This document shows positions 27,296-35,834 of a stretch of DNA of 53,960 bases, one piece after another (positions within the stretch are counted from its first letter, which is position 1; the number at the start of each line of letters is the position of its first letter). Made by a program: the position numbers and the translations under genes. Origin of the DNA: an uncultured beta proteobacterium (lineage in GTDB: Bacteria; Pseudomonadota; Gammaproteobacteria; Burkholderiales; Burkholderiaceae_C); assembly GCA_903864505.1 (NCBI GenBank), contig CAIPGC010000266.1, positions 1 to 53,960 of the forward strand. Direction: 5' to 3'. Below the pieces are notes generated by a model. The model was given only the letters and a program-made list of their open reading frames with translations. It was not told the DNA's origin and ran no database searches.

Positions 27296-28581
27296 TGACC
27301 CTGCACGAATGCCAGGCGCGCGATGCCAACGACCCTCTACGCAGCCTCAAGGACCTGTTTGCCATCCCCCAAGGCGTCATCTACCTCGACGGCAACTCGC
27401 TTGGCGCGATGCCGAAAGCGGCACCTGCGCGCGCGGCAGAAGTCGTATCGCAAGAATGGGGGCAGGATCTGATTCGTTCCTGGAACACGGCGGGGTGGTT
27501 CAACCTGCCCCAACGACTGGGCAACCAGATCGCCCCCCTCATCGGCGCGGGTGTGGACGAGGTGGTAGTCACCGACAGCACCTCCATCAACCTTTACAAG
27601 GTACTTTCTGCCGCGCTGAACATTGCAGCACATGACGCGCCACAGCGCCGCCAGGTCCTCAGTGAGCGCAGCAACTTTCCGACCGACCTGTACATCGCCC
27701 AGGGGCTGTGCAAGGAGCGAGGCTACACACTCACTCTGGTGGAGCCGCAGGACATCGCCGCTTCGCTCACGTCCGAGGTGTCCGTTCTGATGCTTACCCA
27801 CGTCAACTACCGCACCGGTGCAATGCACGACATGCAGGCGCTGACCGCAGCGGCCCATGCGGCCGGTGCCCTCACCGTGTGGGACCTGGCACACAGCGCC
27901 GGCGCCTTGCCGGTGGATTTGACCGGAGCCCACGCCGATTTTTCCATTGGCTGTGGTTACAAGTACCTCAACGGGGGTCCGGGCGCACCCGCTTTCGTAT
28001 GGGTCAACCCCCGCCATGCCGATCGTTTCTGGCAACCGCTTTCTGGCTGGTGGGGCCACGCCGCCCCGTTTGCATTCACACCGGACTACCGGCCCGCTTC
28101 TGGCATCACACGCTACCTGTGTGGCACACAGCCGGTCGTGAGCTTGTCCTTGCTGGAGTGCGGTCTAGCGGTATTTTCTGCAGCAGAAAAACTCGGCGGC
28201 ATGGGGGCTTTGCGCGCCAAGTCACTGGCGCTCACCGATCTGTTCATTGCACTGGTGGAACAGCGCTGTGCGGGCTACGGGCTGGGACTGGCCACACCGC
28301 GCCAGCACAATCAGCGCGGATCGCAGGTATGCCTCACACGTGCGTCCCGCGCTGAAGGGTCGAGTGCATTTTCCATCGTGCAAGCCCTCATTGCGCGCGG
28401 GGTAATTGGAGACTTTCGCGGCGGAGATGGCAGCCAGCATCTGGACATCCTGCGCTTTGGATTTGCGCCGCTATACATCGGCTTTGCGGACGTGTGGAAC
28501 GCAGTAGAGCATTTGTTGCAAGTGTTGCAAAGCGACGAATGGAAACAGGCCCAATTCAACCAAAAGAATGCGGTTACCTGA
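27292..28581 (+). CDS. kynU: Kynureninase
   Basis: A 429-residue PLP enzyme that splits kynurenine to anthranilate and alanine in tryptophan breakdown. Family features: [19 protein letters not shown], the [16 protein letters not shown] region, the [15 protein letters not shown] segment with the PLP-binding Asp, and the Schiff-base lysine in [12 protein letters not shown]. The C-terminal [19 protein letters not shown] is also typical. The start overlaps the preceding stop; a second ATG follows directly. Kynurenine formamidase and tryptophan dioxygenase genes are not in the window, so the rest of the route must lie elsewhere. Confidence 0.94.
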   Translation: MMTLHECQARDANDPLRSLKDLFAIPQGVIYLDGNSLGAMPKAAPARAAEVVSQEWGQDLIRSWNTAGWFNLPQRLGNQIAPLIGAGVDEVVVTDSTSINLYKVLSAALNIAAHDAPQRRQVLSERSNFPTDLYIAQGLCKERGYTLTLVEPQDIAASLTSEVSVLMLTHVNYRTGAMHDMQALTAAAHAAGALTVWDLAHSAGALPVDLTGAHADFSIGCGYKYLNGGPGAPAFVWVNPRHADRFWQPLSGWWGHAAPFAFTPDYRPASGITRYLCGTQPVVSLSLLECGLAVFSAAEKLGGMGALRAKSLALTDLFIALVEQRCAGYGLGLATPRQHNQRGSQVCLTRASRAEGSSAFSIVQALIARGVIGDFRGGDGSQHLDILRFGFAPLYIGFADVWNAVEHLLQVLQSDEWKQAQFNQKNAVT

Positions 28582-28630
28582 ACTCAACCTGCAGCCCGGG
28601 CCGATAATATGTAACATTCTGTAACCGCAT
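28568..28630. repeat. 10-bp perfect inverted repeat at the kynU-hemerythrin junction
   Basis: ATGCGGTTAC (28568-28577, in the last codons of kynU) is repeated in inverted form as GTAACCGCAT (28621-28630), 43 bases apart, just before the hemerythrin gene. The second arm also holds one of two TGTAAC words spaced exactly ten bases (28610 and 28620). It could be an operator pair or an RNA stem; the intervening sequence contains AT-rich promoter-like GATAATAT. Confidence 0.5.
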
Positions 28631-28662
28631 CCAGCAGCGCACAACCACCGACGAACGCCAAC

Positions 28663-29097
28663 ATGCCCTATTTTGAATGGACCGCTGAACTGATTATTGA
28701 CCGAGGGGCCATTGATGAAGATCACCTCCTGCTGGTGAATCTGGTCAACAGCCTGCACGATGCAGCAACCGAAGGTCTCAGCCCGAGCACCGTGATGGAG
28801 CGCATGGCAGAACTGGTGTTTTACACGCAAGACCATCTTCTGCGCGAAGAAGATGTGATGGCTGCAGTGGGATTTCCGAATCTCGATTCGCACAAGCAGG
28901 GCCACATCGAGTTGATGGCCCATTTGCACGCCCTGCAGCGCGACTACAACAGCGGTCAGGCCACCACTGCGCTGCAACTTGCTTCGCTTCTGCGCGACTG
29001 GTTATCCAACCATATCCGTGAAGCTGACGGTGAGTTGCGTCAATTCTTGCAAGATAGTGCACCACCCGCCGCACTGGCCGGCAGTTTGTCCGGCTGA
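28663..29097 (+). CDS. Bacteriohemerythrin
   Basis: A 144-residue four-helix protein with a non-haem di-iron site that binds O2. All seven expected ligands are visible: His21, His58, Glu62, His77, His81, His117 and Asp122, in the motifs DEDH, YTQDHLLREE, HKQGH and NHIREAD. There is no fused domain, so it probably serves oxygen delivery, storage or sensing rather than signalling by itself. It lies about 80 bases after kynU and meets the monooxygenase gene tail to tail with one base between stop codons. Confidence 0.93.
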   Translation: MPYFEWTAELIIDRGAIDEDHLLLVNLVNSLHDAATEGLSPSTVMERMAELVFYTQDHLLREEDVMAAVGFPNLDSHKQGHIELMAHLHALQRDYNSGQATTALQLASLLRDWLSNHIREADGELRQFLQDSAPPAALAGSLSG

Positions 29098-29098
29098 G

Positions 29099-30277
29099 TC
29101 AGGCGTCCGGGCCCCGGTAGAGCCAGGGCACATCGAGCAGTTTTTCTCCTAGCGAGCGCATGGCGAGATCCCGCCCCCACCGCATGGGACCGGTGACGTG
29201 AAAGATTTCGCCGTTACGGATCGATCGAGCCTGCACCCGCGCATTGCGCTGCCATCGCCGCTGGGCGTAAGAGTGCAAAACCTGCGCCATCGGCACATCC
29301 CTTGAAAGTTCCTGCTGCAGGCAGACCGCATCCTCGATCGCCATGCCTGCGCCCTGAGCCATGTAGGGGCGCATGGGATGCGCCGCATCGCCCAGCAATG
29401 CCACACGTCCTCTCGCCTGCTCATGCGCGCCGCGCATCGGCGGGCGATCGCACAGGGGCCAGAGTCGCCACTGCTCAATTGCCCCTACCAGGTCTTGCAG
29501 CGGGCTGCAGGTAGCGGCCAGAGCCTTGCGCAAATCGCCTGCATTTGCACTGTGGTCCCAGTTGTCCAGTTCTCCACCCACCACGCCTTGGATGATGCCC
29601 ACCACGTTGAGCCAGTCGCCACGCCGTACCGGGTACTGGACCAGGTGCAGACGCGGCCCCAGCCAGGCTGTCACCACTTGACTGCGCAAACGTTCAGGCA
29701 GGCTGTCTTGCCGGACCATAGCACGGTAGGCCAGGTGCCCGCTCACGCGCGGAGCCGCATCGTTCAGCAACTGCTGGCGCACCACGCTCCACAATCCATC
29801 GGCGCCTACCAGCGCCTGCGCCACGAGCGTCAGGCCTTCGTGGGTGCATACCTGTACGCCAGCATCGTCCTGCTTGAACGCCGAGACGCGCTGACCCAAC
29901 TGCAGGTTCACCTGTGGGCGCTGCTTGACGGCATCGAGCAGCAACTGCTGCATGTCAGTGCGATGAATGGTGGCATACGGGGCACCATATAGTTCCTGTG
30001 TACGCTCGCCCAGGGGCAGACAACCCAGCTCCGCTCCGGTAGAGGCGCTGCGCACGTGGAGCGCCAGCGGAAAGGCGGCCACTTGCCGCAGCGCAGACTC
30101 CAGCCCCCAACCGACCAGTTCCTTGACCACATTGGGTCCGAGCTGAATACCGGCGCCCACCTCGCCAAACGCGCTTGCGCGCTCCAGCAGTTGCACCTGT
30201 GCTCCTGCGTTGGCACAGGCCAGGGCAGCCGCCAGCCCACCGATGCCTCCACCGGCAATCACGATTTGCTTGTTCAT
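29099..30277 (-). CDS. FAD-dependent monooxygenase (salicylate hydroxylase/3-hydroxybenzoate 6-hydroxylase type)
   Basis: A 392-residue class A flavoprotein monooxygenase. The Rossmann motif IAGGGIGGLAAALA is at the N-terminus, the DG motif appears as LVGADGLWSVVRQ, and the FAD ribityl motif as LLGDAAHPMRPYMAQGAGMAIEDA. These enzymes hydroxylate aromatic acids with NAD(P)H and O2. The closest types are 3-hydroxybenzoate 6-hydroxylase and salicylate 1-hydroxylase. The substrate is unproven, and no ring-cleavage dioxygenase is encoded nearby. Confidence 0.88.
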   Translation of the reverse strand: MNKQIVIAGGGIGGLAAALACANAGAQVQLLERASAFGEVGAGIQLGPNVVKELVGWGLESALRQVAAFPLALHVRSASTGAELGCLPLGERTQELYGAPYATIHRTDMQQLLLDAVKQRPQVNLQLGQRVSAFKQDDAGVQVCTHEGLTLVAQALVGADGLWSVVRQQLLNDAAPRVSGHLAYRAMVRQDSLPERLRSQVVTAWLGPRLHLVQYPVRRGDWLNVVGIIQGVVGGELDNWDHSANAGDLRKALAATCSPLQDLVGAIEQWRLWPLCDRPPMRGAHEQARGRVALLGDAAHPMRPYMAQGAGMAIEDAVCLQQELSRDVPMAQVLHSYAQRRWQRNARVQARSIRNGEIFHVTGPMRWGRDLAMRSLGEKLLDVPWLYRGPDA

Positions 30278-30354
30278 ACCGCCATTGTCCCGCCAAATAT
30301 ATGCCTTGCCCGCATGCCTGCAGCAAATCCAAGCTTGCCGGACAATACGTCTCC

Positions 30355-31740
30355 ATGAGCCTCCACCCTCCCGAACTCCTCCTGCCTGCCGGATCGCTGG
30401 AAAAAATGCGCGCCGCCTATGACTTTGGTGCCGATGCGGTCTATGCAGGCCAGCCGCGCTACTCGTTGCGGGCTCGCAACAACGAATTCAAACTGGAACA
30501 GATCGAGATCGGAATTGCAGAGGCCCATGCCCGCGGCAAAAAGTTTTTTGTGACCAGCAACCTGCTGCCGCACAACGACAAGGTACGGACCTACCTGCGT
30601 GACATCGAGCCCGTCATCGCGATGAAGCCCGACGGCCTGATCATGGCGGACCCCGGCCTGATCATGATGGTGCGAGAAGGCATGGACAAGGGCAACTATC
30701 AGGATATCCCCATTCACCTCTCAGTACAGGCAAATACGGTGAACTTCATGGCAGTGAAGTTCTGGCAGAAGGTGGGGGTGACACGCATCATTCTGTCGCG
30801 CGAGTTGAGCCTGGAAGAAATCGAGAAGATTCGCCAGGAATGCCCAGACATGGAACTCGAAGTGTTTGTGCATGGTGCCCTGTGCATTGCCTATTCGGGA
30901 CGCTGCCTGCTCTCCGGTTACTTCAACCGGCGCGATCCCAACCAGGGCACCTGCACCAACGCCTGTCGCTGGCAATACAGCACCCAGACCAGCGCCGAAA
31001 ATCCCAATACCGGTGAGGCCATCGCCGTAAAGATGGACAGTGGCTTCAACTTCAGCACGGCTCAGGAAGAGGCCGAATCGTCCTTTGCCACCTGCGGTGG
31101 CAGTGCCCGCCACCCTGATGCCGACAAGGTTTACCTGCTGGAAGAGGCCGGCCGGCCGGGTCAGTTGATGCCCATCATGGAAGACGAGCATGGCACCTAC
31201 ATCATGAACAGCAAGGACCTGCGCGCCGTGGAACACGTGGAGCGACTGGTGAAAATTGGTGTGGACTCGCTCAAGGTGGAGGGACGCACCAAGAGCCTGT
31301 ACTACGTGGCGCGCACGGCGCAGACCTACCGCCGCGCCATCGACGACGCCGCGGCCGGACGGCCGTTCAACCCCCGGCTGATTACCGAGCTGGAGGGACT
31401 GGCAAACCGGGGCTTTACCAGCGGCTTTCTGGAACGCCGCCCGTCCCAGGACTACCAGAACTACGAAACCGGCCATTCCGCGATAGGCCACAGCCACTTT
31501 GTGGGTGAAGTGCGCAACGTGTTTGACGGTTGGGCTGAAGTGGAAGTGAAAAACAAGTTCCTGGTGGGCGACCAGATCGAGGTGATCCACCCCGGCGGCA
31601 ACCATGTGTTCAAGCTAGAGCAAATGCGCAGTCTGGCGGGCGATCCCATCTCGGCAGCCCCGGGCAGCCCACTGCTGGTGCGCATACCACTGGAAGCACG
31701 GTTTTCCGGTGCACTACTGGCCCGGCTGATGCCCGCCTGA
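30355..31740 (+). CDS. trhP: tRNA 5-hydroxyuridine modification protein TrhP (U32 peptidase family)
   Basis: A 461-residue protein of the U32 family corresponding to E. coli YegQ/TrhP, which takes part in prephenate-dependent hydroxylation of U34 in tRNA. The opening PPELLLPAGSLEKMRAAYDFGADAVYAG, the segment ELEVFVHGALCIAYSGRCLLSGY and NQGTCTNACRWQY show the conserved cysteines of the group, which bind a Fe-S cluster in related proteins. The ATG at 30355 matches the family start; a longer frame from 30175 overlaps the divergent monooxygenase gene. Confidence 0.9.
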   Translation: MSLHPPELLLPAGSLEKMRAAYDFGADAVYAGQPRYSLRARNNEFKLEQIEIGIAEAHARGKKFFVTSNLLPHNDKVRTYLRDIEPVIAMKPDGLIMADPGLIMMVREGMDKGNYQDIPIHLSVQANTVNFMAVKFWQKVGVTRIILSRELSLEEIEKIRQECPDMELEVFVHGALCIAYSGRCLLSGYFNRRDPNQGTCTNACRWQYSTQTSAENPNTGEAIAVKMDSGFNFSTAQEEAESSFATCGGSARHPDADKVYLLEEAGRPGQLMPIMEDEHGTYIMNSKDLRAVEHVERLVKIGVDSLKVEGRTKSLYYVARTAQTYRRAIDDAAAGRPFNPRLITELEGLANRGFTSGFLERRPSQDYQNYETGHSAIGHSHFVGEVRNVFDGWAEVEVKNKFLVGDQIEVIHPGGNHVFKLEQMRSLAGDPISAAPGSPLLVRIPLEARFSGALLARLMPA

Positions 31741-31770
31741 GCCCACAGAAGTGATGTGACTTGCTCTACC

Positions 31771-31781
31771 TTTGATAGCTG
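31771..31781 (+). repeat. TTTGATAGCTG element, intergenic copy
   Basis: The same 11-mer as at 9397-9407, here in the 67-base gap between trhP and the convergent small gene, followed by GCCTACGC. See the other copy for its context. Confidence 0.4.
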
Positions 31782-31807
31782 CCTACGCAGCATCCACGGG
31801 GCCTGGA

Positions 31808-32119
31808 CTAATATGTGATGCTCAAAGCATCGGCATCAATATTGACCGATGGCTTGCCCAGCACGGAGCATGCTGCGTGAGCAAACGCCTTGGCCCAGGC
31901 TTCGTCCGCAAATTTGGTGGGCCCGGCGGCCTGGGCTACCACCACGACCCGGTCTGCCATCAACAGTTTTCCGGTCGCACGCAGGGGTTCGCATTCCATC
32001 GCGATGAACTGCTCGTCGAGCCACCTGCGGGCCTCGTCCCGGGGCATGGGTGGCTCCTCATGAAGATCCACCCGCACCGGAGGATTGTTTTTGAACGTAA
32101 CGCTAACTTGACTTCGCAT
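31808..32119 (-). CDS. Conserved hypothetical protein, 103 residues
   Basis: Not recognised. A small soluble-looking protein with a mixed alpha/beta pattern: a short strand with KNNPPVRVDLHEEP, a helix with RDEARRWLDEQFIAMECE, a strand DRVVVVAQ, then an amphipathic helix and the C-terminal strand VNIDADALSITY. A good ribosome site (AGGAG) precedes the ATG, and the frame uses the same codon pattern as its neighbours, so it is probably real. It is divergent from the molybdopterin oxidoreductase gene by about 100 bases and convergent with trhP. Confidence 0.65.
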   Translation of the reverse strand: MRSQVSVTFKNNPPVRVDLHEEPPMPRDEARRWLDEQFIAMECEPLRATGKLLMADRVVVVAQAAGPTKFADEAWAKAFAHAACSVLGKPSVNIDADALSITY

Positions 32120-32222
32120 GGCTTACTCCTAATGCCCGAATCATAAAACCAAACGATGCCCGTCCCGGGGTGTCCCCGATAATCCTGCGCACTCCCCCTG
32201 ATGCCCCTACTGAGACGACGCC

Positions 32223-34457
32223 ATGACCGAATCCACCCACTACCGAATCTGCCCCCTGTGCGAAGCCTGTTGCGGACTGGAAATCAAGCTCCGGGACGGA
32301 GAAGTCACATCCATCCGGGGCCATGATGCCGATGTCCTGAGCGCTGGCTACATCTGCCCCAAGGCGGTGGCGCTGAAGGACCTGCACGAAGACCCCGACC
32401 GTATACGCACCCCCCTTATCAAGCGCAACGGTGTGTTCGAACCATCCACGTGGGATGAGGCGTTTGCTGAAATTGAACGTCGTCTGCCGCCAGTGCGGGC
32501 CACACATGGTCGAAATGCCGTGGCTATCACGGTGGGCAACCCCTCGGCGCACAAGATCGGGCTGCTCACCTACTTTGGCAAACTGGCACGTGCGCTGGGA
32601 ACAAAAAACGTATTTTCGGCATCCACCCTGGACCAGATGCCCAAGCAACTCGCCAGCGGTCTGATGTTCGGGCACTGGTTATCGGTGGCACTACCCGACA
32701 TCAGTCGGACCAAACTGCTCATCGTCATCGGCGCCAATCCGCTGGTCAGCAACGGCAGCATGTGGACCGTGCCTGACTTTCGTGGCAAGGCAAAAGCATT
32801 GAAGGCGCGCGGCGGGAAACTCATCGTGATCGATCCACGTCGTACGGAAACCGCCAAAGTTGCAGACGCGCATCACTTCATTCGTCCCAGCGCAGATGTA
32901 TTCCTGCTGGCGGCCATGGTGCACACTCTGTTTGCTGAAGGGCTGGTGAAACTGGGTAGCACGGCGGCCTGGGTCAACGGTGTGGAACAGGTGCGCGCCG
33001 CAGTCGCGCCCTTTACACCCGAGGCTGCGGCCCCGCGTTGTGGTATAGCCACCAACACCATTCGCGAACTGGCACGCCAACTGGCCAATACCGAGCGCGC
33101 TGCGATATATGCACGCATTGGCACCTGCACCCAGGAGTACGGCACCGCAGCTTCCTGGCTGGTGGACGTCCTCAATACCCTGACCGGGCACGTGGACCAA
33201 ATCGGCGGCGTTCTTTTTGCCAAATCGGCTGCCTTCGCCAGCAACACGACTGGGAAACCTGGCATTGGCAAGGGGGTAACCACAGGGCGCCACCACGCCC
33301 GCGTAAGCGGTGCACCCGAAGTCTATGGCGAACTGCCCATCACCTGCCTGGCCGAAGAGATCGAAACGCCCGGCAAGGACCAAGTCCGAGCACTCTTCAC
33401 GGTGGCCAGCAACCCGGTGCTCTCCAGCCCCGATGGCCCGCGTCTGGCGCGGGCGCTTGACACGCTCGACTTCATGGTCAGCATGGACATTTATGTGAAC
33501 GAGACCACGCGCCATGCCGATGTGATTTTGCCCGGCTTGTCGCCACTGGAAGATCTGCACTTTGACGTAGCCTTTCCGCAGCTTTCATGGCGCAACCATG
33601 CGCGCTACAGTCCGCCGGTACTCCCGCCGGCGCCAGGGCAACCGCAGGAATGGCAAACTCTGCTCAAACTTGCCGCGATCGTGCAGGGCAAGGGCGCGGC
33701 CTGCGATGCCGAGGCGCTTGACGATGCACAGTTTGCTGAGGATGCACAGCGCCTGTTTGGCAGCCACGCCGATGCCGTCATTGCAGCGACGATGGCGCTG
33801 AAGGGCCCCGAGCGCACCCTCGAAGTTGCCCTGCGCACCGGACCCTATGGAGACCATTTTGGTCAACGCCCCGAAGGGCTGACCCTGGCCAAGGTGATCG
33901 CCTCCAACCCCACCGGCGGCATTGACCTGGGTGAGTTACAGCCCCGCATACCTGAAATGCTGCGCACACCGAGCGGAAAGATTGAGTTGGCACCGCCACT
34001 TTTGCTACAAGATTTGCAGCGTGCTACGCAGGATCTGCGAGCGCTAGCGCCGGATTTGGTCATCATTGGCCGGCGTGATGTGCGATCCAACAACAGCTGG
34101 ATGCACAACCTGCCCACGCTGGCCAAGGGTCCGTTTCGCTGCACCGCACTGGTCCACCCGGTGGACGCATTGCGTCTGGGATTGAAGGACGGCACGCAAG
34201 CCCATCTGCGCAACGGAACGCGCAGCGTGCAGGCGCAAGTGCAAATCAGCGACGAGATGATGCCCGGCGTGGTCAGCCTGCCCCACGGATGGGGGCACGA
34301 CCGGCCCGGAACGCAACTTCATGTGGCGGCTGAACGACCCGGAACCAACCTTAACGCTCTGCTGAACGATCAGTCGCGCGACCCCGTCTCAGGCAACGCG
34401 GTGCTGGGAGGCGTTGCGATTACCATGGAAGCCGTCGTTTCCGGGCAATGCGAGTAG
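32223..34457 (+). CDS. Molybdopterin-dependent oxidoreductase (DMSO reductase family)
   Basis: A 744-residue member of the DMSO reductase superfamily. The N-terminal [4Fe-4S] motif CPLCEACCGLEI (residues 10-21) with a later cysteine in YICPKA is intact. The Mo-bis-MGD binding domains follow, with LIVIGANPLVSNGS and LIVIDPRRTETAKVAD, and the cofactor-capping C-terminal domain contains LRLGLKDGTQAHL and LPHGWGHD. It lacks a Tat signal, so it should be cytoplasmic. It is close to formate dehydrogenase/assimilatory nitrate reductase-like proteins, but the metal-ligand region (FSASTLDQMPKQL) shows no Cys or Sec, and the substrate cannot be assigned. No electron-transfer partner subunit is adjacent. 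Confidence 0.85.
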   Translation: MTESTHYRICPLCEACCGLEIKLRDGEVTSIRGHDADVLSAGYICPKAVALKDLHEDPDRIRTPLIKRNGVFEPSTWDEAFAEIERRLPPVRATHGRNAVAITVGNPSAHKIGLLTYFGKLARALGTKNVFSASTLDQMPKQLASGLMFGHWLSVALPDISRTKLLIVIGANPLVSNGSMWTVPDFRGKAKALKARGGKLIVIDPRRTETAKVADAHHFIRPSADVFLLAAMVHTLFAEGLVKLGSTAAWVNGVEQVRAAVAPFTPEAAAPRCGIATNTIRELARQLANTERAAIYARIGTCTQEYGTAASWLVDVLNTLTGHVDQIGGVLFAKSAAFASNTTGKPGIGKGVTTGRHHARVSGAPEVYGELPITCLAEEIETPGKDQVRALFTVASNPVLSSPDGPRLARALDTLDFMVSMDIYVNETTRHADVILPGLSPLEDLHFDVAFPQLSWRNHARYSPPVLPPAPGQPQEWQTLLKLAAIVQGKGAACDAEALDDAQFAEDAQRLFGSHADAVIAATMALKGPERTLEVALRTGPYGDHFGQRPEGLTLAKVIASNPTGGIDLGELQPRIPEMLRTPSGKIELAPPLLLQDLQRATQDLRALAPDLVIIGRRDVRSNNSWMHNLPTLAKGPFRCTALVHPVDALRLGLKDGTQAHLRNGTRSVQAQVQISDEMMPGVVSLPHGWGHDRPGTQLHVAAERPGTNLNALLNDQSRDPVSGNAVLGGVAITMEAVVSGQCE

Positions 34458-34539
34458 CCGCCTAACAGTTCACGCTCCACGCCCGCACGTGTCGCCAGGG
34501 CGATGCCAGTTTTCCTCAAGCTTTGTACACTCGTGCCAC

Positions 34540-34558
34540 GGGGCCTTTGTCGGGCCCC
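34540..34558 (+). other. GC-rich hairpin in the leader of the efflux operon
   Basis: Stem GGGGCC/GGCCCC with a seven-base loop, followed by CTCTTCT, about 20 bases before the start of the adaptor gene. It could be a terminator of the upstream gene, or an attenuator or a structure affecting translation of the efflux operon. No transcriptional regulator gene is adjacent. Confidence 0.4.
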
Positions 34559-34577
34559 CTCTTCTGAAGGTCACTCC

Positions 34578-35822
34578 ATGTTTTCGTCGAACCGTACTCA
34601 AGGTCAGCACAGCGCTTTTGCACTCGCACTCCCCACCGTAGCATTTGCTGCCGCAGCGTTACTGACGGCCTGTGGGGGGAAAGACGGTGCACCCGGTGTA
34701 GCGGGCGGTGCTGGGGGCATGCCACCCGCCGAAGTGGGCGTAGTAACCGTAGCACCCGAAATCGTGGCTCTCCAGACCGAATTACCGGGACGCGTCAGTC
34801 CGGTGCGGGTCGCGCAGGTACGTGCACGTGTCAACGGAGTGGTGCTGCAACGTTTGTTCCGAGAGGGCAGTGAAGTAAAGGCTGGACAGGTGCTCTACCA
34901 GATCGATGCGACCCCCTACAAGGCGGCGCTGGATAGTGCGCAAGCCAGCGTCAGCAAGGCACAGGCCAACCTCGCACAAGCCGTCGCCCAAGTGGACCGA
35001 TACAAACCACTGGTGGAAGCCAATGCGATCAGCAAGCAGGAATACACCACCCTGGTGACCGCGAAAGCTCAGAGTGAGGCTGATCTGGCTATGGCCAAAG
35101 CGGCGGTGCAGTCGGCCGCCATCAGTCTGGATTACGCCACCGTGACTGCGCCCATTTCCGGCCGCATTGGCCAGGCCTTGGTGACAGAGGGCGCACTGGT
35201 AAGCCAGGCGGAGGCGACGCAGTTGGCAGTGATTCAACAAACCGGCACGATGTACGTCAACTTCACTCAGTCCACCACCGATGTATTGCGCCTGCGCAAG
35301 GCACTGGCCTCCAAACAACTACGCAGCGCGGGCGACGGCTCGGTAGTGGTGCGGGTGGTATTGGAAGACGGAAGCGAATTGCCAAAAGCCGGCAAGCTGC
35401 TGTTCTCGGACCTGACGGTGGATCCCACTTCCGGCCAGATCACCCTGCGCGCCGAGGTGCCCAACGCCGACGGCACGCTTCTGCCTGGGCAATACGTGCG
35501 TGTTCGACTGTCTCAGGCGGAACTTCCTTCAGGCATGCTGTTGCCCCAGCAGGCAGTTACCCGCAGCAACCAGGGCGACACCGTGCTGGTAGTGGGACCC
35601 GATGGCAAACCCGGTCCACGCCCGGTAAAAGTGGGCAACGCGCAAAACGGTCAATGGGTGATCACTGGCGGCTTGCAACCGGGTGAACAAGTCATTGTGG
35701 ATGGGTTCCAGAAAATGATGGTACCTGGTGCACCTGTGAAGCCGGTCCCCTGGGCAGCTGCCGCGCCAGCAACCGCTGTTCCTGCCTCAGCCCCTTCCGC
35801 TACGGCATCGGCTGGCAAATAA
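34578..35822 (+). CDS. RND efflux periplasmic adaptor (membrane fusion protein)
   Basis: A 414-residue AcrA/MexA-type adaptor that joins the inner-membrane pump to the outer-membrane channel. A lipoprotein signal ends in the lipobox LTAC, so it is probably anchored in the inner membrane by lipid. Next come the barrel/lipoyl halves (LPGRVSPVRVAQVRARVNG, then DYATVTAPISGRIGQALV) around a coiled-coil hairpin (about residues 110-165), and a C-terminal alanine/proline-rich tail. The ATG at 34578 was chosen because the signal peptide starts there and GAAGG lies upstream; an ATG at 34503 adds an unlikely leader. It is the first of three genes with 12- and minus 8-base spacing. Confidence 0.93.
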   Translation: MFSSNRTQGQHSAFALALPTVAFAAAALLTACGGKDGAPGVAGGAGGMPPAEVGVVTVAPEIVALQTELPGRVSPVRVAQVRARVNGVVLQRLFREGSEVKAGQVLYQIDATPYKAALDSAQASVSKAQANLAQAVAQVDRYKPLVEANAISKQEYTTLVTAKAQSEADLAMAKAAVQSAAISLDYATVTAPISGRIGQALVTEGALVSQAEATQLAVIQQTGTMYVNFTQSTTDVLRLRKALASKQLRSAGDGSVVVRVVLEDGSELPKAGKLLFSDLTVDPTSGQITLRAEVPNADGTLLPGQYVRVRLSQAELPSGMLLPQQAVTRSNQGDTVLVVGPDGKPGPRPVKVGNAQNGQWVITGGLQPGEQVIVDGFQKMMVPGAPVKPVPWAAAAPATAVPASAPSATASAGK

Positions 35823-35834
35823 GGAACCCGATCC

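Noticed and set aside
30721-31605. Open frame of about 295 residues opposite trhP.
   Set aside because: trhP is a clear conserved gene and the opposite frame has no family resemblance.
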